Notes under the pieces: model-generated
Database searches by the model: none
What the model was told of the DNA's origin: nothing
The model's input: the letters and a program-made list of their open reading frames with translations, nothing else
In this document: positions 47,801 to 63,297 of the stretch, one piece after another
Numbering within the stretch: position 1 is the first letter of the stretch
How the letters are laid out: every line of letters starts with the position of its first letter
Source: Paraspadella gotoi
Lineage: Eukaryota; Chaetognatha
Assembly (NCBI GenBank): GCA_051294375.1
Contig: CM119267.1
Span: forward strand, 4,049,260-4,113,259
Reading direction: 5' to 3'
DNA: 64,000 nt
Position numbers and translations under genes: made by a program

Positions 47801-49071
47801 AAGTCTCTTTTAAGGTTTAACTCCTTAATTTCGTATTTTGAAAAACTGAAGGTGTTTAAATCGGGCATAATAAACGGAGGCTATCTTTAATAATGGCATT
47901 TTTGTTAAAATAATTAAAATTGTACTTATTATTCATACGATGTGCGAATCCATATGGCTATGTCACGATCAATTATTCATCATTTACTTCGTTTTCTGTT
48001 ATTCCTAACGTAAACCCCTTTATTATAGGCTATCATACCGCCAAGAAGATCATACGTCTTATCACCTCGGTTGGCAATATCGTTAACAACGACCGCGACG
48101 TTGACGGTCGTCTCAAAATCATCTTCCTCGAGAATTATCGCGTCTCCTTTGCCGAAAAGATCATTCCGGCCGCTGATCTCAGCGAGCAGATTTCCACGGC
48201 GGGTACGGACGGAAAAGTTGGGTGGTGGGTCTGGGGAGATTATTCTCACCGGCATATTTATGGGTTGACTCAGGAACGGAGGCCTCGGGCACGGGCAACA
48301 TGAAGTTCATGTTGAACGGATCATTGACCATCGGAACCCTCGACGGCGCCAACATCGAGATGCGGGAGGAGATGGGCGACGAGAATATCTTCATCTTCGG
48401 AATGAACGTGGATGAAGTGGCAGCCTCCAAGAAAGGCTACAACCCCAAGTAATGAAGAGGAACATTATTAGACATTCGCGTTTTGGCGCGACGCGGACGG
48501 TTATTACCGACTACTTGATCGAATTCTCTTTTCTTCAGGAAGTACATCGATGGGGACTCGGAGTTGAAGACTTGCGTGGAGCAGATTCGAAGCGGATTCT
48601 TCTGTCGCCACGAACCCGATCTCTTTTCCGACATCGTCAACATTTTGGAAAATCACGACACTTACATGCTGTGCAAGGACTACCGATCCTACATTGACTG
48701 CCAAGTATGCGTCGTCGTTGCGGAAGTCTCTTTTCGGGTCATTTTTCTTAGGCTTAAGTTTGCCTTTCTTCGTTAACAGGACAGAGTCGCCAAACTCTTC
48801 AAACGCCCTATGGAATGGACGAAGAAAGCGTTATACAACATCAGTTCTTCAGGTAAAATTATTTATTTTTAAAAAATAAATTCTTTTGTTTAACATAATT
48901 TGTATATATTTCTCTAATGTTTTTCTTATTTTTTTCACAGGAAAATTCTCTTCGGATCGAACCATCGCTCAATACGCCAAGGACATTTGGGATGCTGTCC
49001 CTCTTTGCGACGTGCCACTTCCCTCTGATCCGGCTCCGGCTACTGTCTCCAAGATGTCGTCCAAATCCTAA
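44824..49071 (+). CDS. PYG: glycogen phosphorylase
   Basis: Cytosolic PLP enzyme releasing glucose-1-phosphate from glycogen. Fifteen exons encode 853 aa: 44824-44975, 45067-45163, 45228-45435, 45510-45681, 45745-45976, 46047-46190, 46276-46515, 46580-46776, 46914-47076, 47309-47546, 48029-48202, 48274-48448, 48539-48704, 48780-48852, 48941-49071. The regulatory serine site RRQISVRH is present at the N terminus, suggesting control by phosphorylase kinase. [53 protein letters not shown] and the PLP lysine in [12 protein letters not shown] match the family. The intron after 46190 uses a GC donor (AAG then GCGAGT). Intron 10 is 482 nt. Which of the vertebrate liver, muscle or brain forms is closest cannot be said. 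Confidence 0.96.
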
Positions 49072-49588
49072 AGGACGCCTCCTATTCTTGACACGACGCC
49101 CTTAAATCTCGCACACAAAAAAACGTGACGATCAATCAGCAATATATAAGATATATCTTCAAAGTTGGTTTTAGTTGTTAGTGACTCGTATTGTTGCGAC
49201 GTGGTGTAATTTTCATGAACATTTGGATCTGGTTTTTGAAATTTAGTTCTTTTTCATTCAGCCTAATAACGCATTATCTAGTCCAAAATATTCTCGTCTT
49301 TTGACGTTAGTGCGTCGATTTTATTTTACATATACGTATTAGTGAAGCGATTCCTTCATGTAATATTTAATTGGAGCCTCGTACTTTAACTTGCTGACAC
49401 TATTAAAGGAAGGTTTCGCTAATAGTAGGGCATTACAGATTGATTATTTCGTTTTTATTGTTTAATTTTTCAAAGCAGATGAGTAAAAGTTTGATGTTTT
49501 ATATTTGGCATAGATCATGTTAGTGTTTTACGAATTTTTCTTCCCTCAGAAAATAGTTTTGATAAGCCCAAAATTTATTCTGTAAACC
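49072..49588. other. spacer between PYG and RPS23
   Basis: AT-rich. A pyrimidine tract ending in CAG at 49549 lies 39 nt before the RPS23 start. Nothing else recognised. Confidence 0.5.
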
Positions 49589-50085
<497 letters not shown>

Positions 50086-50261
50086 GACACTCCCATCGTT
50101 ATTTTTCGTCTTTTGTGTTTTTTAACGCAAGCAGCTTCCCCTTTAAGATGTTTTCAAGTTTCAATTGAATTATTTTAAAAGCTTTGCATTTTAGATTAGT
50201 CAAGGGAAAAAAAAAAACAACTAAAAAACTGTTATCCACGCGCGCGCGAGGGACAAACACG

Positions 50262-50936
50262 ATGTCCGATTCGGATGATCACGAGGCGCGCGTGGATCGT
50301 CTTCGTCGCTCGCTCGAAGACTGGAAAGAGATTTTGGTCGTGGTCAAGGGCGTCCTCGATTGGGACCAGCCCTTCCATCCCGGCGTCATCTTCGGCGTCG
50401 TCACTCTCGACTTCCTGTTGCTGTGGTGGCTCGAACCCACCGTGGTGGCGCTGACGTCTCTGACGTTGCTGGTCTTGGCAGTGGCGGACATGGCCGCGCC
50501 ATTCTTGGCTCCCAAAATCATCCCCGTCGACGCTTGGGGTTCGAGGCAGCAGCACGAGTTTAACGTAGTCTGCGAAACCATCGTCGGACTCGGATCGGAC
50601 ACCTGCGAAATGCTTCACGGTTCGTTAATTGTTCTTTACTTTTCTTCTTTTTTTTTCATTTAATATTTCACTTCCCCCTCCTCCGTTTCCATTTTAAACG
50701 CAGTTTGTCGCGACTTGAAAGCGCAACGGCCACGAGTCTATTTGGCGCTTTCTGTCGTGGCTCTGTTATCCACGGCGTGGTTGGGCTCCACTCTTGGCGA
50801 CCTTTTCATGCTCTACCTGATCGTCCTCGGCTTCGCCCTTTATCCGGGCGCCAAGCGGCACGGCATTGTGGAATCGTACTTCGGGGATATCTCCACCAAA
50901 GTCAAGGACGTCATCTTCAAACCGAAAGAGCGCTGA
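50262..50936 (+). CDS. ARL6IP1: ARL6-interacting protein 1 (ER-shaping membrane protein)
   Basis: Reticulon-like ER membrane protein that bends tubules and opposes apoptosis. Two exons (50262-50619 and 50704-50936) encode 196 aa, close to the family length of 203. The hydrophobic profile has two hairpin pairs: PGVIFGVVTLDFLLLWWL, ALTSLTLLVLAVADM, then YLALSVVALLSTAWLG and LFMLYLIVLGFALYP. ADMAAPFLAPKI and LYPGAKRHGI match the human order (LADYLVPILAPRI, LLPGLNQHGI). I took the ATG at 50262, which gives the family N terminus. Confidence 0.88.
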
Positions 50937-52384
50937 GCCTTTCACTTTTTATCCATATCTTTTTTTTTTTCAATAACATAAAGCCATCGCGGTAAGAGCG
51001 ATTCTATATAAGGATTCGCACGAAATTTGGTTGTTTTTTTTTGTTTTTTTTTACCATCAAGTATTCGATTGTATATCCCGTGTCTTCGTTTTAAATAATT
51101 TCAAATTCGACTTGAATTTTCTTTTTTTTTCCGATTGCTTTTTGACGTGGACTTCCCTTTATTTAATGGATGTTTTTTTCTTTATTTATCTTCGTCGTTG
51201 TTCGGGTTCGTCTTATCCATGTTCGGCTTGTTCAGTGTTCATACAGGTGCTTCTTCGCAACCTTGGGACCGTTTTATAACTTTTATCGAGACTAGTGAGA
51301 TATGTTTTATTATGTCAATTTTTAACTAATATTATTTTTAAATCCGTGAAATTGATGTTTGCAATAATAAGGCAAGTACGGATTACAAAAGCTATAGCGA
51401 AATAGTTCGTCTGACATCCTCGTTGTTAGTTTACCCAAATTGTTTGTATAAGTTGCATGTATTGTTGATTTTGTTAAAAATAAAATTATAAACTTTTAGT
51501 ATGTGATTGTTTGCAATTTTTTTTCACACAATTCAAGGAGGTTATAAATTCGTATTTGTCTGTAATGGTTTACAGGAAAATGTATATTAAAAGTTATAAA
51601 CCAGTTTGTTGTTTGCGGTTACGGCCAGCCGACAAGATTAGAGTGTTTGTACGGCATTTTAGCTATTTAAAATAGTTGTAATAGCTAATTATTAGTTAGG
51701 ATTCAATGCTTGTCTAATATTAAACTAAATAAACTTCATTTGAAGCTTGTTGAAAATTAGGCCGATTTAAAAATATTTAACTAAACAGATTAAAGCGTGA
51801 CAAAGCTACCTATAATATTTGTGACTAATAAATTAAAATTTTAGAACAGAAAAATTATTGTTTGTAACTACATAATGCCGAGTTATATCGCGTCCCATTA
51901 CTGCTTGAACACCCAGTATTCGCCATGGTGTCGGTATCGTATGCAGTGTCGAAAGTTGCTTTTTAATTAATCAATACTTAACTGTTAATAGAAAAATTTC
52001 GCAAAGGGTATTCTCGTCCCCTTGTGAATGCATCGCCATTTCAGTATTAAGTTATCAATTTCCGCGTGTGTTTGGCCTCATTTTAATTCAATGTTCACGC
52101 TTTTTATTCTCTCAATATTGATGGCCCCTCCCCCACCCCCCTTCCCTCAATTCAATAGTGATCTCCTGTTTTGGCTCACAAATCGTTTCCATGACGTTGG
52201 GGCATCGTAATTTTCGTTTTAGATGCTTTCCGACAATCTCTCTCTTATCATGGAGTCTTTTTCTTTCTTTTTTTAATACGTATTTACTCTCTTTTGGCAC
52301 ACTAACCATATTTATCGTTTTTATGCGTCTTAGAGATTAAACAAACATTAAACATTAAAGGGAAAGAAAAAAAAGAACTTAATA
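50937..52384. other. 1.45-kb gene-free spacer between ARL6IP1 and MCM5
   Basis: AT-rich with T-rich runs and no ORF I could defend on either strand. An acceptor-like site lies at 52332-52333, 52 nt before the MCM5 ATG. Confidence 0.55.
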
Positions 52385-55459
<3,075 letters not shown>

Positions 55460-56055
55460 TTCTGTCTGCCATTATCACAACTATTTTTTTTTTTTTTTTT
55501 TTGCGCATTCCGTTTTTTACCTTATAAGTGCCATTTTTTACTATGTTGAAATGTTATGTTTTGTGTTTTAAAAGTATCTTTAATATTTTTATATTGATTA
55601 AAGTTCGTACTCCTACTTAAGTTTTATGTTCTTATTTTTAGATCCGCCAAAAAATGAATTTGATGGAACTTTAAAAACATTTTAAACGAATACATGGTTG
55701 CAGGCTAAAGTGTAATTAAATATTATTGAAATAGCAAGGCACATTTCTTAAAAAATAAGATAAAAGAAGAATGGAGATAAAATGAGCGAGTCGATTCGAA
55801 ACTGCTTTAAATAACTTAATTAATTGTGTTTAAATGGTTTTATTTTGTGTTAAATGGTCTTTTGCTGAAACGATTCGACTTTCCATTTTTCAGATTTTTA
55901 GATTTTTGATCGGCAGTGCAGGTTTCGTGTCCAATACAAACGGACTTAATATTCGTGAGGTAAGAAACGGTCTTGCTAACTGATCTTTCCCCTTATTTAT
56001 TTTTACCCTAAACTTATTTTTCTCTCCTTTCACTTTATATAATCCATTCGCTAGA
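55460..56055. other. spacer and RPLP2 5' UTR intron
   Basis: Poly-T follows the MCM5 stop. A clear 5' UTR intron of RPLP2 runs from the GTAAGA donor at 55960 to the AG at 56053-56054, so the first coding base lies two positions into the next exon. The remainder is AT-rich. Confidence 0.6.
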
Positions 56056-56394
56056 ATGCGTTATCTGGCGGCCTACCTCCTCTCGTCCCTCGGCGGTTCC
56101 GATCCCTCCGTCGAAGATGTCGAAAAGATCCTTGGCTCCGTCGACGCCGAGTTCGAATCCTCCCGCGTGGAGCGAGTCGTCGAGGCGCTCCGCGGTCGCG
56201 CGCTGCAAGAAATCATCGAGTCCGGTCGCGGAAAGATTGGCGCAGTTGCCATAGGGACGGTGGCTCCGGCCTCCAGCGCCCCCGCCGAGAATGAGGCGGC
56301 GGAGACGACGGCGGAAACTGCGAAGGACGTGGAAACCAAAGAAGCCGAGGAATCGGAGTCCGACGACGACATGGGATTCGGTCTCTTCGACTGA
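56056..56394 (+). CDS. RPLP2: 60S acidic ribosomal protein P2
   Basis: Stalk protein that recruits elongation factors. One coding exon, 112 aa, starts [14 protein letters not shown], continues with the dimerisation domain, then an Ala/Glu/Thr hinge, and ends with the invariant [11 protein letters not shown]. The hinge is more Glu/Thr-rich than the usual Ala-rich one. The translation start follows a 5' UTR intron directly. Confidence 0.95.
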   Translation: MRYLAAYLLSSLGGSDPSVEDVEKILGSVDAEFESSRVERVVEALRGRALQEIIESGRGKIGAVAIGTVAPASSAPAENEAAETTAETAKDVETKEAEESESDDDMGFGLFD

Positions 56395-56633
56395 GGGATT
56401 TGTGCTCCTCCGTTCCGGACGAGAATTGTTACTATTTTTAGAATTTTTTTTTTTTTTTTTTTAGTAGAAAATTTAAAAAATTATTTTGTCATGTAAAATT
56501 ATCCGTTTTTCAGATAGTGAAAAAAGCTGGAGCTATGTGATCAAAAACGGGAATAAATAAGAGTTGCCACCTCGGTAACAAAACACATGTTTTATTCGAA
56601 AACTTCCTAGACGTGTTAATTTCCCGCCCGGAA

Positions 56634-59600
56634 ATGCCTCCGGAACTTAATCCGGGCAGTGCCGATTCTCAGGGGGACGCCTCCAAAGGGGGCGTGACGC
56701 GGCGCCAGTCGGAGAATGAACCCGAAGTAGCGCCGGACTTTCATCATCGCCTATTTCACGATTCCGACGTGGAGGTGGACTCCAACGGCGGCGCCGACGA
56801 AGTGGATGGCGGAAGCGGCGTCGACTCGAACGACATTAAACCGATTCCCAACGGAGAAGGGATTAAAGTAAACGGGGAATTGGACGTCTCATCCTCCACG
56901 CGTAAACTCAGTCTGACCTCCAGCACCGCACCACAAGTGCCTTTAGTTTCCTCCGTGCAGAAGATCATCCTGTACGAAACCAAACAGAGGTTCTATCTCA
57001 TCGGGACCAATAACTTGGAGAATAAGTACAGGGTGTTAAAGGTCGACCGAACAGATCCCAAGGAACTCGTTGTTCACGACGACGGAGTCACGTATACGCA
57101 GAAGGAAATCAAACAGATGCTGCAAATGATTGACATCGGGAACAGGACCAAGCAGGCGAGGAAAACTCTCCAGCTATAATTTTTTATTTGACTTAGTAAT
57201 TTAAAATTTATATATATATGTGCATTTAATACTATTTATTAAATAAATCTGAACATCGCTCTATATTTCCAGGCGGCCCAGCGTCACATCGCGGGGATGA
57301 CAAAAACTCTTTCGGCTTTCGGAATCGTCGGTTTCGTCAAGTTTCTCGAAGGTTGGTCGTCTCTTAGCGATCGGAACTTGTTAGCCGTCGATCGACCCAC
57401 TTTTTCCCCTCCTCATTTCAGGTTACTACATGATCCTCATCACGAAGAGGCGCAAAGTGAGTCTCGTTGGCCACCACACCATCTACAAAGTCGAAGACGT
57501 CGCCATGGTTTACATTCCCAACGAGAGCGTGCGCAAGCACGACTCAGAAGAGGCCAAATTCGTCAAGATCTTCCAGTCCGTGGATCTCTCTTCCAACTTT
57601 TACTTTTCTTACTCCTACGACCTCACGCATTCGCTCCAGTACAACATGGCCAGGGTCAACGTGGGAACGCCCACCGAGGGGCTTGGATCCTATCGAGCGA
57701 GGAATTACGACTACGACGACGATGATGAGGAAGAATCTGCGTTGGCAAAGAACGGAAAGGGCGGGGAGCGGCCCAAGGTCCGGTTATCATAAACAAACGA
57801 ATAGTTTTTAAATAAAATATTAATAATCTTAAGTTTCATATCCCAGACGAACAACGTGGTGGTGGGCGTTCGCACGCTGCCTCACTATAAATTCACCTGG
57901 AACGAGTTTTTGCTGCGAGACTTCGAGACTCGGGTGCACAGCAGTTGGGTGTTGCACCTCATCCACGGCTTCGTTTCTCAGGGAGACCTCGAAGTTTTCG
58001 GTCGCAACATCTTTATCACATTGATAGCCAGGTACGAGGCTTTGAAATGGCATGGCGAATCCGTTTTAATGTTATTTTTTTATTTGTAGGCGTTCAAAGA
58101 AATACGCGGGAACGCGGTTTCTCAAACGCGGCGCCAACGTGGAGGGCGACGTCGCCAACGAAGTGGAGACGGAGCAAATCGTCAACATGGCCGACGTGGG
58201 CGACTGGAATCGCGGTACTTTTACCTCCTTCGTTCAGATGAGAGGCTCCATCCCTTTGTCGTGGAGTCAAGACGTCCGTCAGATCGTCCCCAAGCCTCCA
58301 ATTAGCATCGACGACATGGATCCCTTCTGCAAAAGTAAAAACCTATTTCTGGGCGACTTATCCGTGTTTGTTTTATTTTTTTATTATTATATATCTTTGA
58401 TATAAGTTCAAGGCGAACACTTCAACAAACTCCTCAGCCGATTCGGTTCCCCGATCATCGTCTTCAACTTGATCAAGAAGAAAGAGCGGCGCCTGTTCGA
58501 GTCTCAGCTCGGCGTCGAGCTAGAGAATTCCATTAAATATCTCAACCAGTTCCTCCCCGCGCATCACCAGATAGAGTATATCCACTTTGACATGGCGCGC
58601 GTGTCGAGGTCCAAGACCGCCGTCGTCATGGACAAGCTCATGGAGATCGCCGACGGTTGCGTACAGCGGACAGGAATTTTTCAGGTTTGTATTTCTGGAT
58701 AAAAGTTTTTTGAAAAAATATTTTTTAAAAAATGGCAATGATAACGAATTTAAAAAATGGCAATGATAACGATGGAAATGACTATTTCGCAATCTTTAAA
58801 TTTTTTCTCTTTAGAATTTTTCGGATTTGTTCTGTCATTCCCTCCGTCCCGACGCGACGTTCGAGTCCCTCTCCAACGCGGATCCGGGACGGTCAGGCGC
58901 CGGTCGGATTCAGACCGGAGTGATCAGAACCAATTGCGTGGATTGTCTGGACCGGACGAACACGGCCCAGTTTGCCATCGCCAAGAAAGCGCTTGCCTTC
59001 CAACTTTACTCTCTCGGCGTGATCGACACGTCGCAACTCGAATTCGATTCAGACTGCGTCCGAATGCTGGAGGGCCTCTTCGAGGATCACGGCGACACGC
59101 TCGCGTTGCAGTACGGCGGATCTCAATTGGTGCATCGGATTCGCAGCTACAGGCGCCTTTCTCCATGGCTTCAGTCCAAGTCCAACGACTTTTTTACCAA
59201 CGTCACTCGTTACTACAGCAACGCTTTCTCCGACGCCGACAAGCAACAAGCCATCAATCTGTTTCTCGGCGTCTTTCAGCCTCGTCTTCTTCGCAACAAA
59301 TTCAATCAGTCGGCGACGTCGTTCGAGCTTGACTACTACCTTCACCACTCGGCGCCGCGAGCCTTGACTCCGCGGCGTCGTTTCTACACTCAATGGTGGG
59401 ACGACGACGTTTGGGCCGCCTTGCCCAGGCCGCTGGAGGAGGCGAAGAAGGATCTCGACGTGAAGGTGGCGCTAGAGTGTCGCGCCACGGACGAGAGGGT
59501 CGACTCATATCGCGAATATTACAGACCGCACGAACTGACCTCTCTCGACGACCTCTACTGCTCCAATATGATAAACAGCAATCGCGACTACACTCCCTCC

Positions 59601-60827
59601 TTTTCCAAGAATCTGAGCCCCTTCGCGGTGAGAGCTCCGCAAGACAAAGCCGGCGCCAGCGAAAATTCCGGATTGAAGCACGTTTCGACGGGACTACCCG
59701 CCTCCACTGGGACCATGAATCACAGGCCGGGAGAGAAGCTGGATCGCAGGTTAGTTAATTTTGTTTCGAGACTCTGCCCGTGAGGTTTTTTGGTAGGAAA
59801 AAGATATTTCCTTTAAACCGGGAGGCTGAGTAAATTGTTTTAGCATTTATGCTACAACAATACAGTAGTTATTACTGTAATTAAATGTAGTTATTACTTT
59901 CAGGTCAATCGACGGGAGCGAAGACAGCAGCGACACCGACACGGACGACGATCTCGATTCTCTGTCGGACCTCGAATTTCCCCTTTTAAAGGCGGCGCCA
60001 ATCGTAAGCGATACTCTCGCGATGGATAGCTGGAATGCTTGGAAAGATGTCTACGTTATTGTGCGGGAAGCATGCCTGCACTTAGGGAAGAAGGTGCATT
60101 TTGTGAGGGAGGAGTTGGAAATAGATATCAATGTCTTTCATGAAAAAGGGAATTAATTCGTTCCGATACTTTTTTAATACTTAGCAGGCGCCGCTCATCC
60201 TTCTTTAATGCTACGTAGCTTCAGCGTGAATGGTGATTTAGACGTACTAATAACTAATACTGTTTAGCGTGGGGTGAAATCGAATGTTAATGACGAAGAA
60301 CATTTTCTCATTTTCCCCCCTTTATTTACAAAATTGTTATAAAGGTGACGATGCCGGAGATTTTTCCGTCCATGAAGGACGTTTACGGGTGCGTCATCGT
60401 CGATCCCAAAGCCAATGACATCAACATGTACAAAGAGTTCACTACAATCGGGTTGAACGCCGGCTGCGGCGCCGCCTCATCTGCAGCCTCTGCCGCAACC
60501 TCTGTTGCTGCCGCAGCTCCGGACGAACCCGCCGTCGTTCCGGTGAAAGAGAAGACTTCGCCTTCGTCCACGACGTCGAACTCGACGGAGGAGATGACGC
60601 CGAAGAGCCGGTTGCCGACGCCGACGGAAATGATGGCGTCGACGACGACGCTGATTCAACGATCCGTCTTTTCTTTGGACAACTCGAGACAAGTGATGCC
60701 GCCCACCGTGAAGAGGAGCAACAGGGACGTGTACGAGCAGTATGTCCACCGGGCCAAAGGGCCGCAAGAACCCTCGGCCTCTTCCATGAAAAAGTATCAG
60801 GATTTTGTGGGAATGTTGTATCAGTAA
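56634..60827 (+). CDS. FIG4: FIG4 phosphoinositide 5-phosphatase (SAC domain)
   Basis: Lipid phosphatase that removes the 5-phosphate from PI(3,5)P2 in the PIKfyve-VAC14 complex on endolysosomes. Nine exons encode about 1060 aa (human 907): 56634-57155, 57273-57351, 57422-57777, 57847-58031, 58090-58334, 58407-58684, 58815-59749, 59904-60003, 60345-60827. Motifs in order: [55 protein letters not shown], the catalytic [14 protein letters not shown] (C-X5-R), YEDHGDT-type [18 protein letters not shown] and [20 protein letters not shown]. The end [19 protein letters not shown] is present. The N terminus is extended by about 100 acidic residues and the C terminus has an Ala/Ser/Thr-rich insert. 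The first intron seems to use a GC donor (CAG then GCGAGG). Confidence 0.95.
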
Positions 60828-60971
60828 AATTGGTTGAAAGCATTGAACTAGTCGGGTCTTCAGGTTCATTCACCGTTTATTGCAAGGATGTTGCTTACAA
60901 TTACTAATGAGCAGTGTTATTAACTTGGGGTCATAGTCACGTCTTGTCATTGGAAACTACTCTCGAATGCT
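60828..60971. other. convergent spacer
   Basis: Short AT-rich stretch between the FIG4 stop and the stop of the minus-strand ORF. The 3' ends of the two genes face each other and may share it. Confidence 0.5.
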
Positions 60972-61631
60972 TTAATAAATTAGTATGTCTTTGTAGCTAT
61001 TTTTTTTTAAGTTTATATCAACGATAGAATGTCTTAAAATTTTTAAACAAGAACCGGCAAGTTCAAGGTGTTTCGCCGCAGTGACTTTCTTATGCGTACG
61101 CATTTCAATTATAACAGGCATTATAAACTGGAAAGTGACTGGACCAAAAATTAAGCTTGCTGTTGCTGGAGTTGGTGGTGTTGCCGAAACAATTTCGCCG
61201 CCGCCATTTGCCATTTGATAAATAAGATTCTTCTCCACACTTAATTTCTCCTCTTCCGTCTTCGGGTTTCTAACGAATCCTTTGGGAAATCTGTACAGAT
61301 AGAACATAAGAAACGCGACGTTGTTCTCGTTGAGATGGATATGGTCGTCTCGTACTGGCGTACCGGTTGAACCTCTCAGAGCATAAAGTTCTTTGCATTG
61401 ACGTTGAACGCCGTCACAGCAAACCACAAAAGATGGGCGTGGCATCGAGGCGAAGGCTTGCGGCACCGAGGATTGCGACGCCCAGGATCGCGGTACCGAA
61501 GCTAACGAGTTCTGCATCACCAAGGGTTTCGAAGTCGGAATCTTTGGTCGGAAGTCTTGAGGCAGCACCGGCGTCTCCTCCATTGGTGGCTGCGACGACT
61601 GCAACGGAACACCATCGTCGACCGCCGCCAT
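60972..61631 (-). CDS. unidentified protein, 219 aa
   Basis: I do not recognise this one. The single open frame begins MAAVDDGVPL, has an unstructured Pro/Ser-rich half and then a segment that looks folded (RDDHIHLNENNVAFLMFYLY, RFPKGFVRNP, PVIIEMRTHKKVTAAKHLEL). It is the only convincing minus-strand gene in the right half of the window. There is no signal peptide, no membrane helix and no clear zinc motif, although CC..C spacing occurs near FVVCCDGVQRQC. Its length and codon use are plausible for a real gene. An intron within the frame cannot be excluded. Confidence 0.6.
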   Translation of the reverse strand: MAAVDDGVPLQSSQPPMEETPVLPQDFRPKIPTSKPLVMQNSLASVPRSWASQSSVPQAFASMPRPSFVVCCDGVQRQCKELYALRGSTGTPVRDDHIHLNENNVAFLMFYLYRFPKGFVRNPKTEEEKLSVEKNLIYQMANGGGEIVSATPPTPATASLIFGPVTFQFIMPVIIEMRTHKKVTAAKHLELAGSCLKILRHSIVDINLKKNSYKDILIY

Positions 61632-62310
61632 TTCGATTAGATTGAATGATTTCGGGTCGTCAGACTAAGAGTTAAGTTGCCGCCGCGACGAGCCAATGGA
61701 GGCCGACAGCGAGACGGGCGGAATGGCGTCGACTTTATTCTATTTTGTGATCACGTGTCTTCACAAGTATGATACATATGATGAAGTATTAACCGAGTTA
61801 TGAGCATTTTTTAATTTAATCGAGGTAGACCGACGTACAAACATATCAACCAACCGAAACCCAAGTGTCTTATAGAGTTGCTCCGCGAGAATTCCCGGGG
61901 ACATTAAAAAAGTTACTAATAGTTAGCTAATTAAGCTAGTTCAAGAAAGTTAAAAAATTTTATTGCTTATATTTTAAAAATATTTTTATGGTTGATATTA
62001 CTGACGAAATTGAATCATTATCGTTGTTTATTGTACTAACAACACATTCAAATGATATTTGAAGGATTTTTTGCACTTTCACCATCGGCATAGATGACGC
62101 TTTGATACGCTGTGATACGATTGTTTTTTCATGGACTGTGATATAATTGATGAATTCTATTTTCAAAGGGTGCAAATTTTTACTTGTTGGTTTTTGCGGA
62201 TAACCTCTTGACGATTTTTTTACCTTGGTCCGTTATTGATAATTTGGTATGCTAATTAATTTTCACTCGGAATACTTTTTTTTTATTAATGCAGTTCTTT
62301 CAAAAAAAAA
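61632..62310. other. divergent promoter region
   Basis: Lies between the start of the minus-strand 219-aa gene and the EFCAB14-like gene. It contains an AT-rich centre and an acceptor-like TTTTTTTATTAATGCAG tract ending at 62294, 16 nt before the ATG. No other feature is seen. Confidence 0.5.
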
Positions 62311-63072
62311 ATGGAATTCCCTTCGACGAAACGAATGAAGAAGCGAAAAGAACTCGACGCTCTCGTCTCCTCCAAAAAATCTTCCAAAGTCTCCCTTCCC
62401 GATCGCCTCCCTTCGACTCGGACTCGAAGCGATCGTCGCCTTCTCCTCCGTTCCCAAGACTCCGAATCCGACGAGGCCGTTTCTTTTCGTCCCTCACCCG
62501 TCGAGACCGAGGTGGACTCCTGGGCCCGAAAGGATCGAGGCTGCTGCGGCGAATCCGTTCCGTCCGTCCAGCGGCACCACCGCGTCTGCGGAAGAGTCTG
62601 CCTCGTAGCCGCCGTCACTCTCTGCGCGATTAGCGTGGCCGGCCTCGGGTGGATGCAGTTGGGTCTGCGGCGCGAGATGAGGGCGATGGGCGCTCAATCG
62701 AGAACGTTGCATTCGGAGAGGATATCCTCTCGCCTTTCCCGACTTGAGACCGAGGACCGCGAACTGGAAACCAGAGTGGGCGAAATTGCAAAGGATCGAC
62801 TTCCCTCGGTGACGGCGGAACTGAAGTCGATGCTTCGTCGACTCGATAAACTCAACTCGACCGTCGAAGACTTGGGCGAATCGATCCGACGGGTGACGAA
62901 CTCTTCCTCCGTCGTGGGCGAAACGCGACGTCGGACTTTTGCCGAGACGTTGGACTCCCTCAAAGATTTCAAGCCTTGGCTTGTCAAAACTCTTTCCGCA
63001 ACCGAGAATACGCGCAGCAACGTCGGAGCTGGTTCTTCGGCAAACGAATCGGGCGCCAAAAACGTCGAATAA
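62311..63072 (+). CDS. EFCAB14: EFCAB14-like single-pass membrane protein, N-terminal half only
   Basis: The N terminus MKKRKELDALVSSKKSSK and the membrane segment ending LGWMQL correspond closely to human EFCAB14 (MKKRKELNALIGL and GLVWMQ). The match continues as a coiled coil (ETEDRELETRVGEIAKDRLP) and then stops. Human EFCAB14 is about 500 aa with EF-hands at its C terminus; here the open frame is 253 aa and contains no EF-hand. Exons for the remainder are absent downstream before MCCC1. So this is either a short homologue or a gene split by loss. The in-frame ATG at 62335 matches the human start more exactly. Confidence 0.7.
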   Translation: MEFPSTKRMKKRKELDALVSSKKSSKVSLPDRLPSTRTRSDRRLLLRSQDSESDEAVSFRPSPVETEVDSWARKDRGCCGESVPSVQRHHRVCGRVCLVAAVTLCAISVAGLGWMQLGLRREMRAMGAQSRTLHSERISSRLSRLETEDRELETRVGEIAKDRLPSVTAELKSMLRRLDKLNSTVEDLGESIRRVTNSSSVVGETRRRTFAETLDSLKDFKPWLVKTLSATENTRSNVGAGSSANESGAKNVE

Positions 63073-63297
63073 TGACGACCACTCAAGACTTATGAATAGC
63101 TTTCTTTTTTATCGGCGTAGCGATAATCCTTTTTATTAATTATCGGCGAAGTTACATCCTTTGTGTAATTGCTGTTGTTCCTTTCACACGTTTTTTTTTC
63201 TTTTGTTAAGTTATAAAGTAATGTACGCTAAAAGGGGCGCAATTGTGTGAATAATTGTGCAAAAGACAAAATCATATATCATCTCGATCTCATCAAG

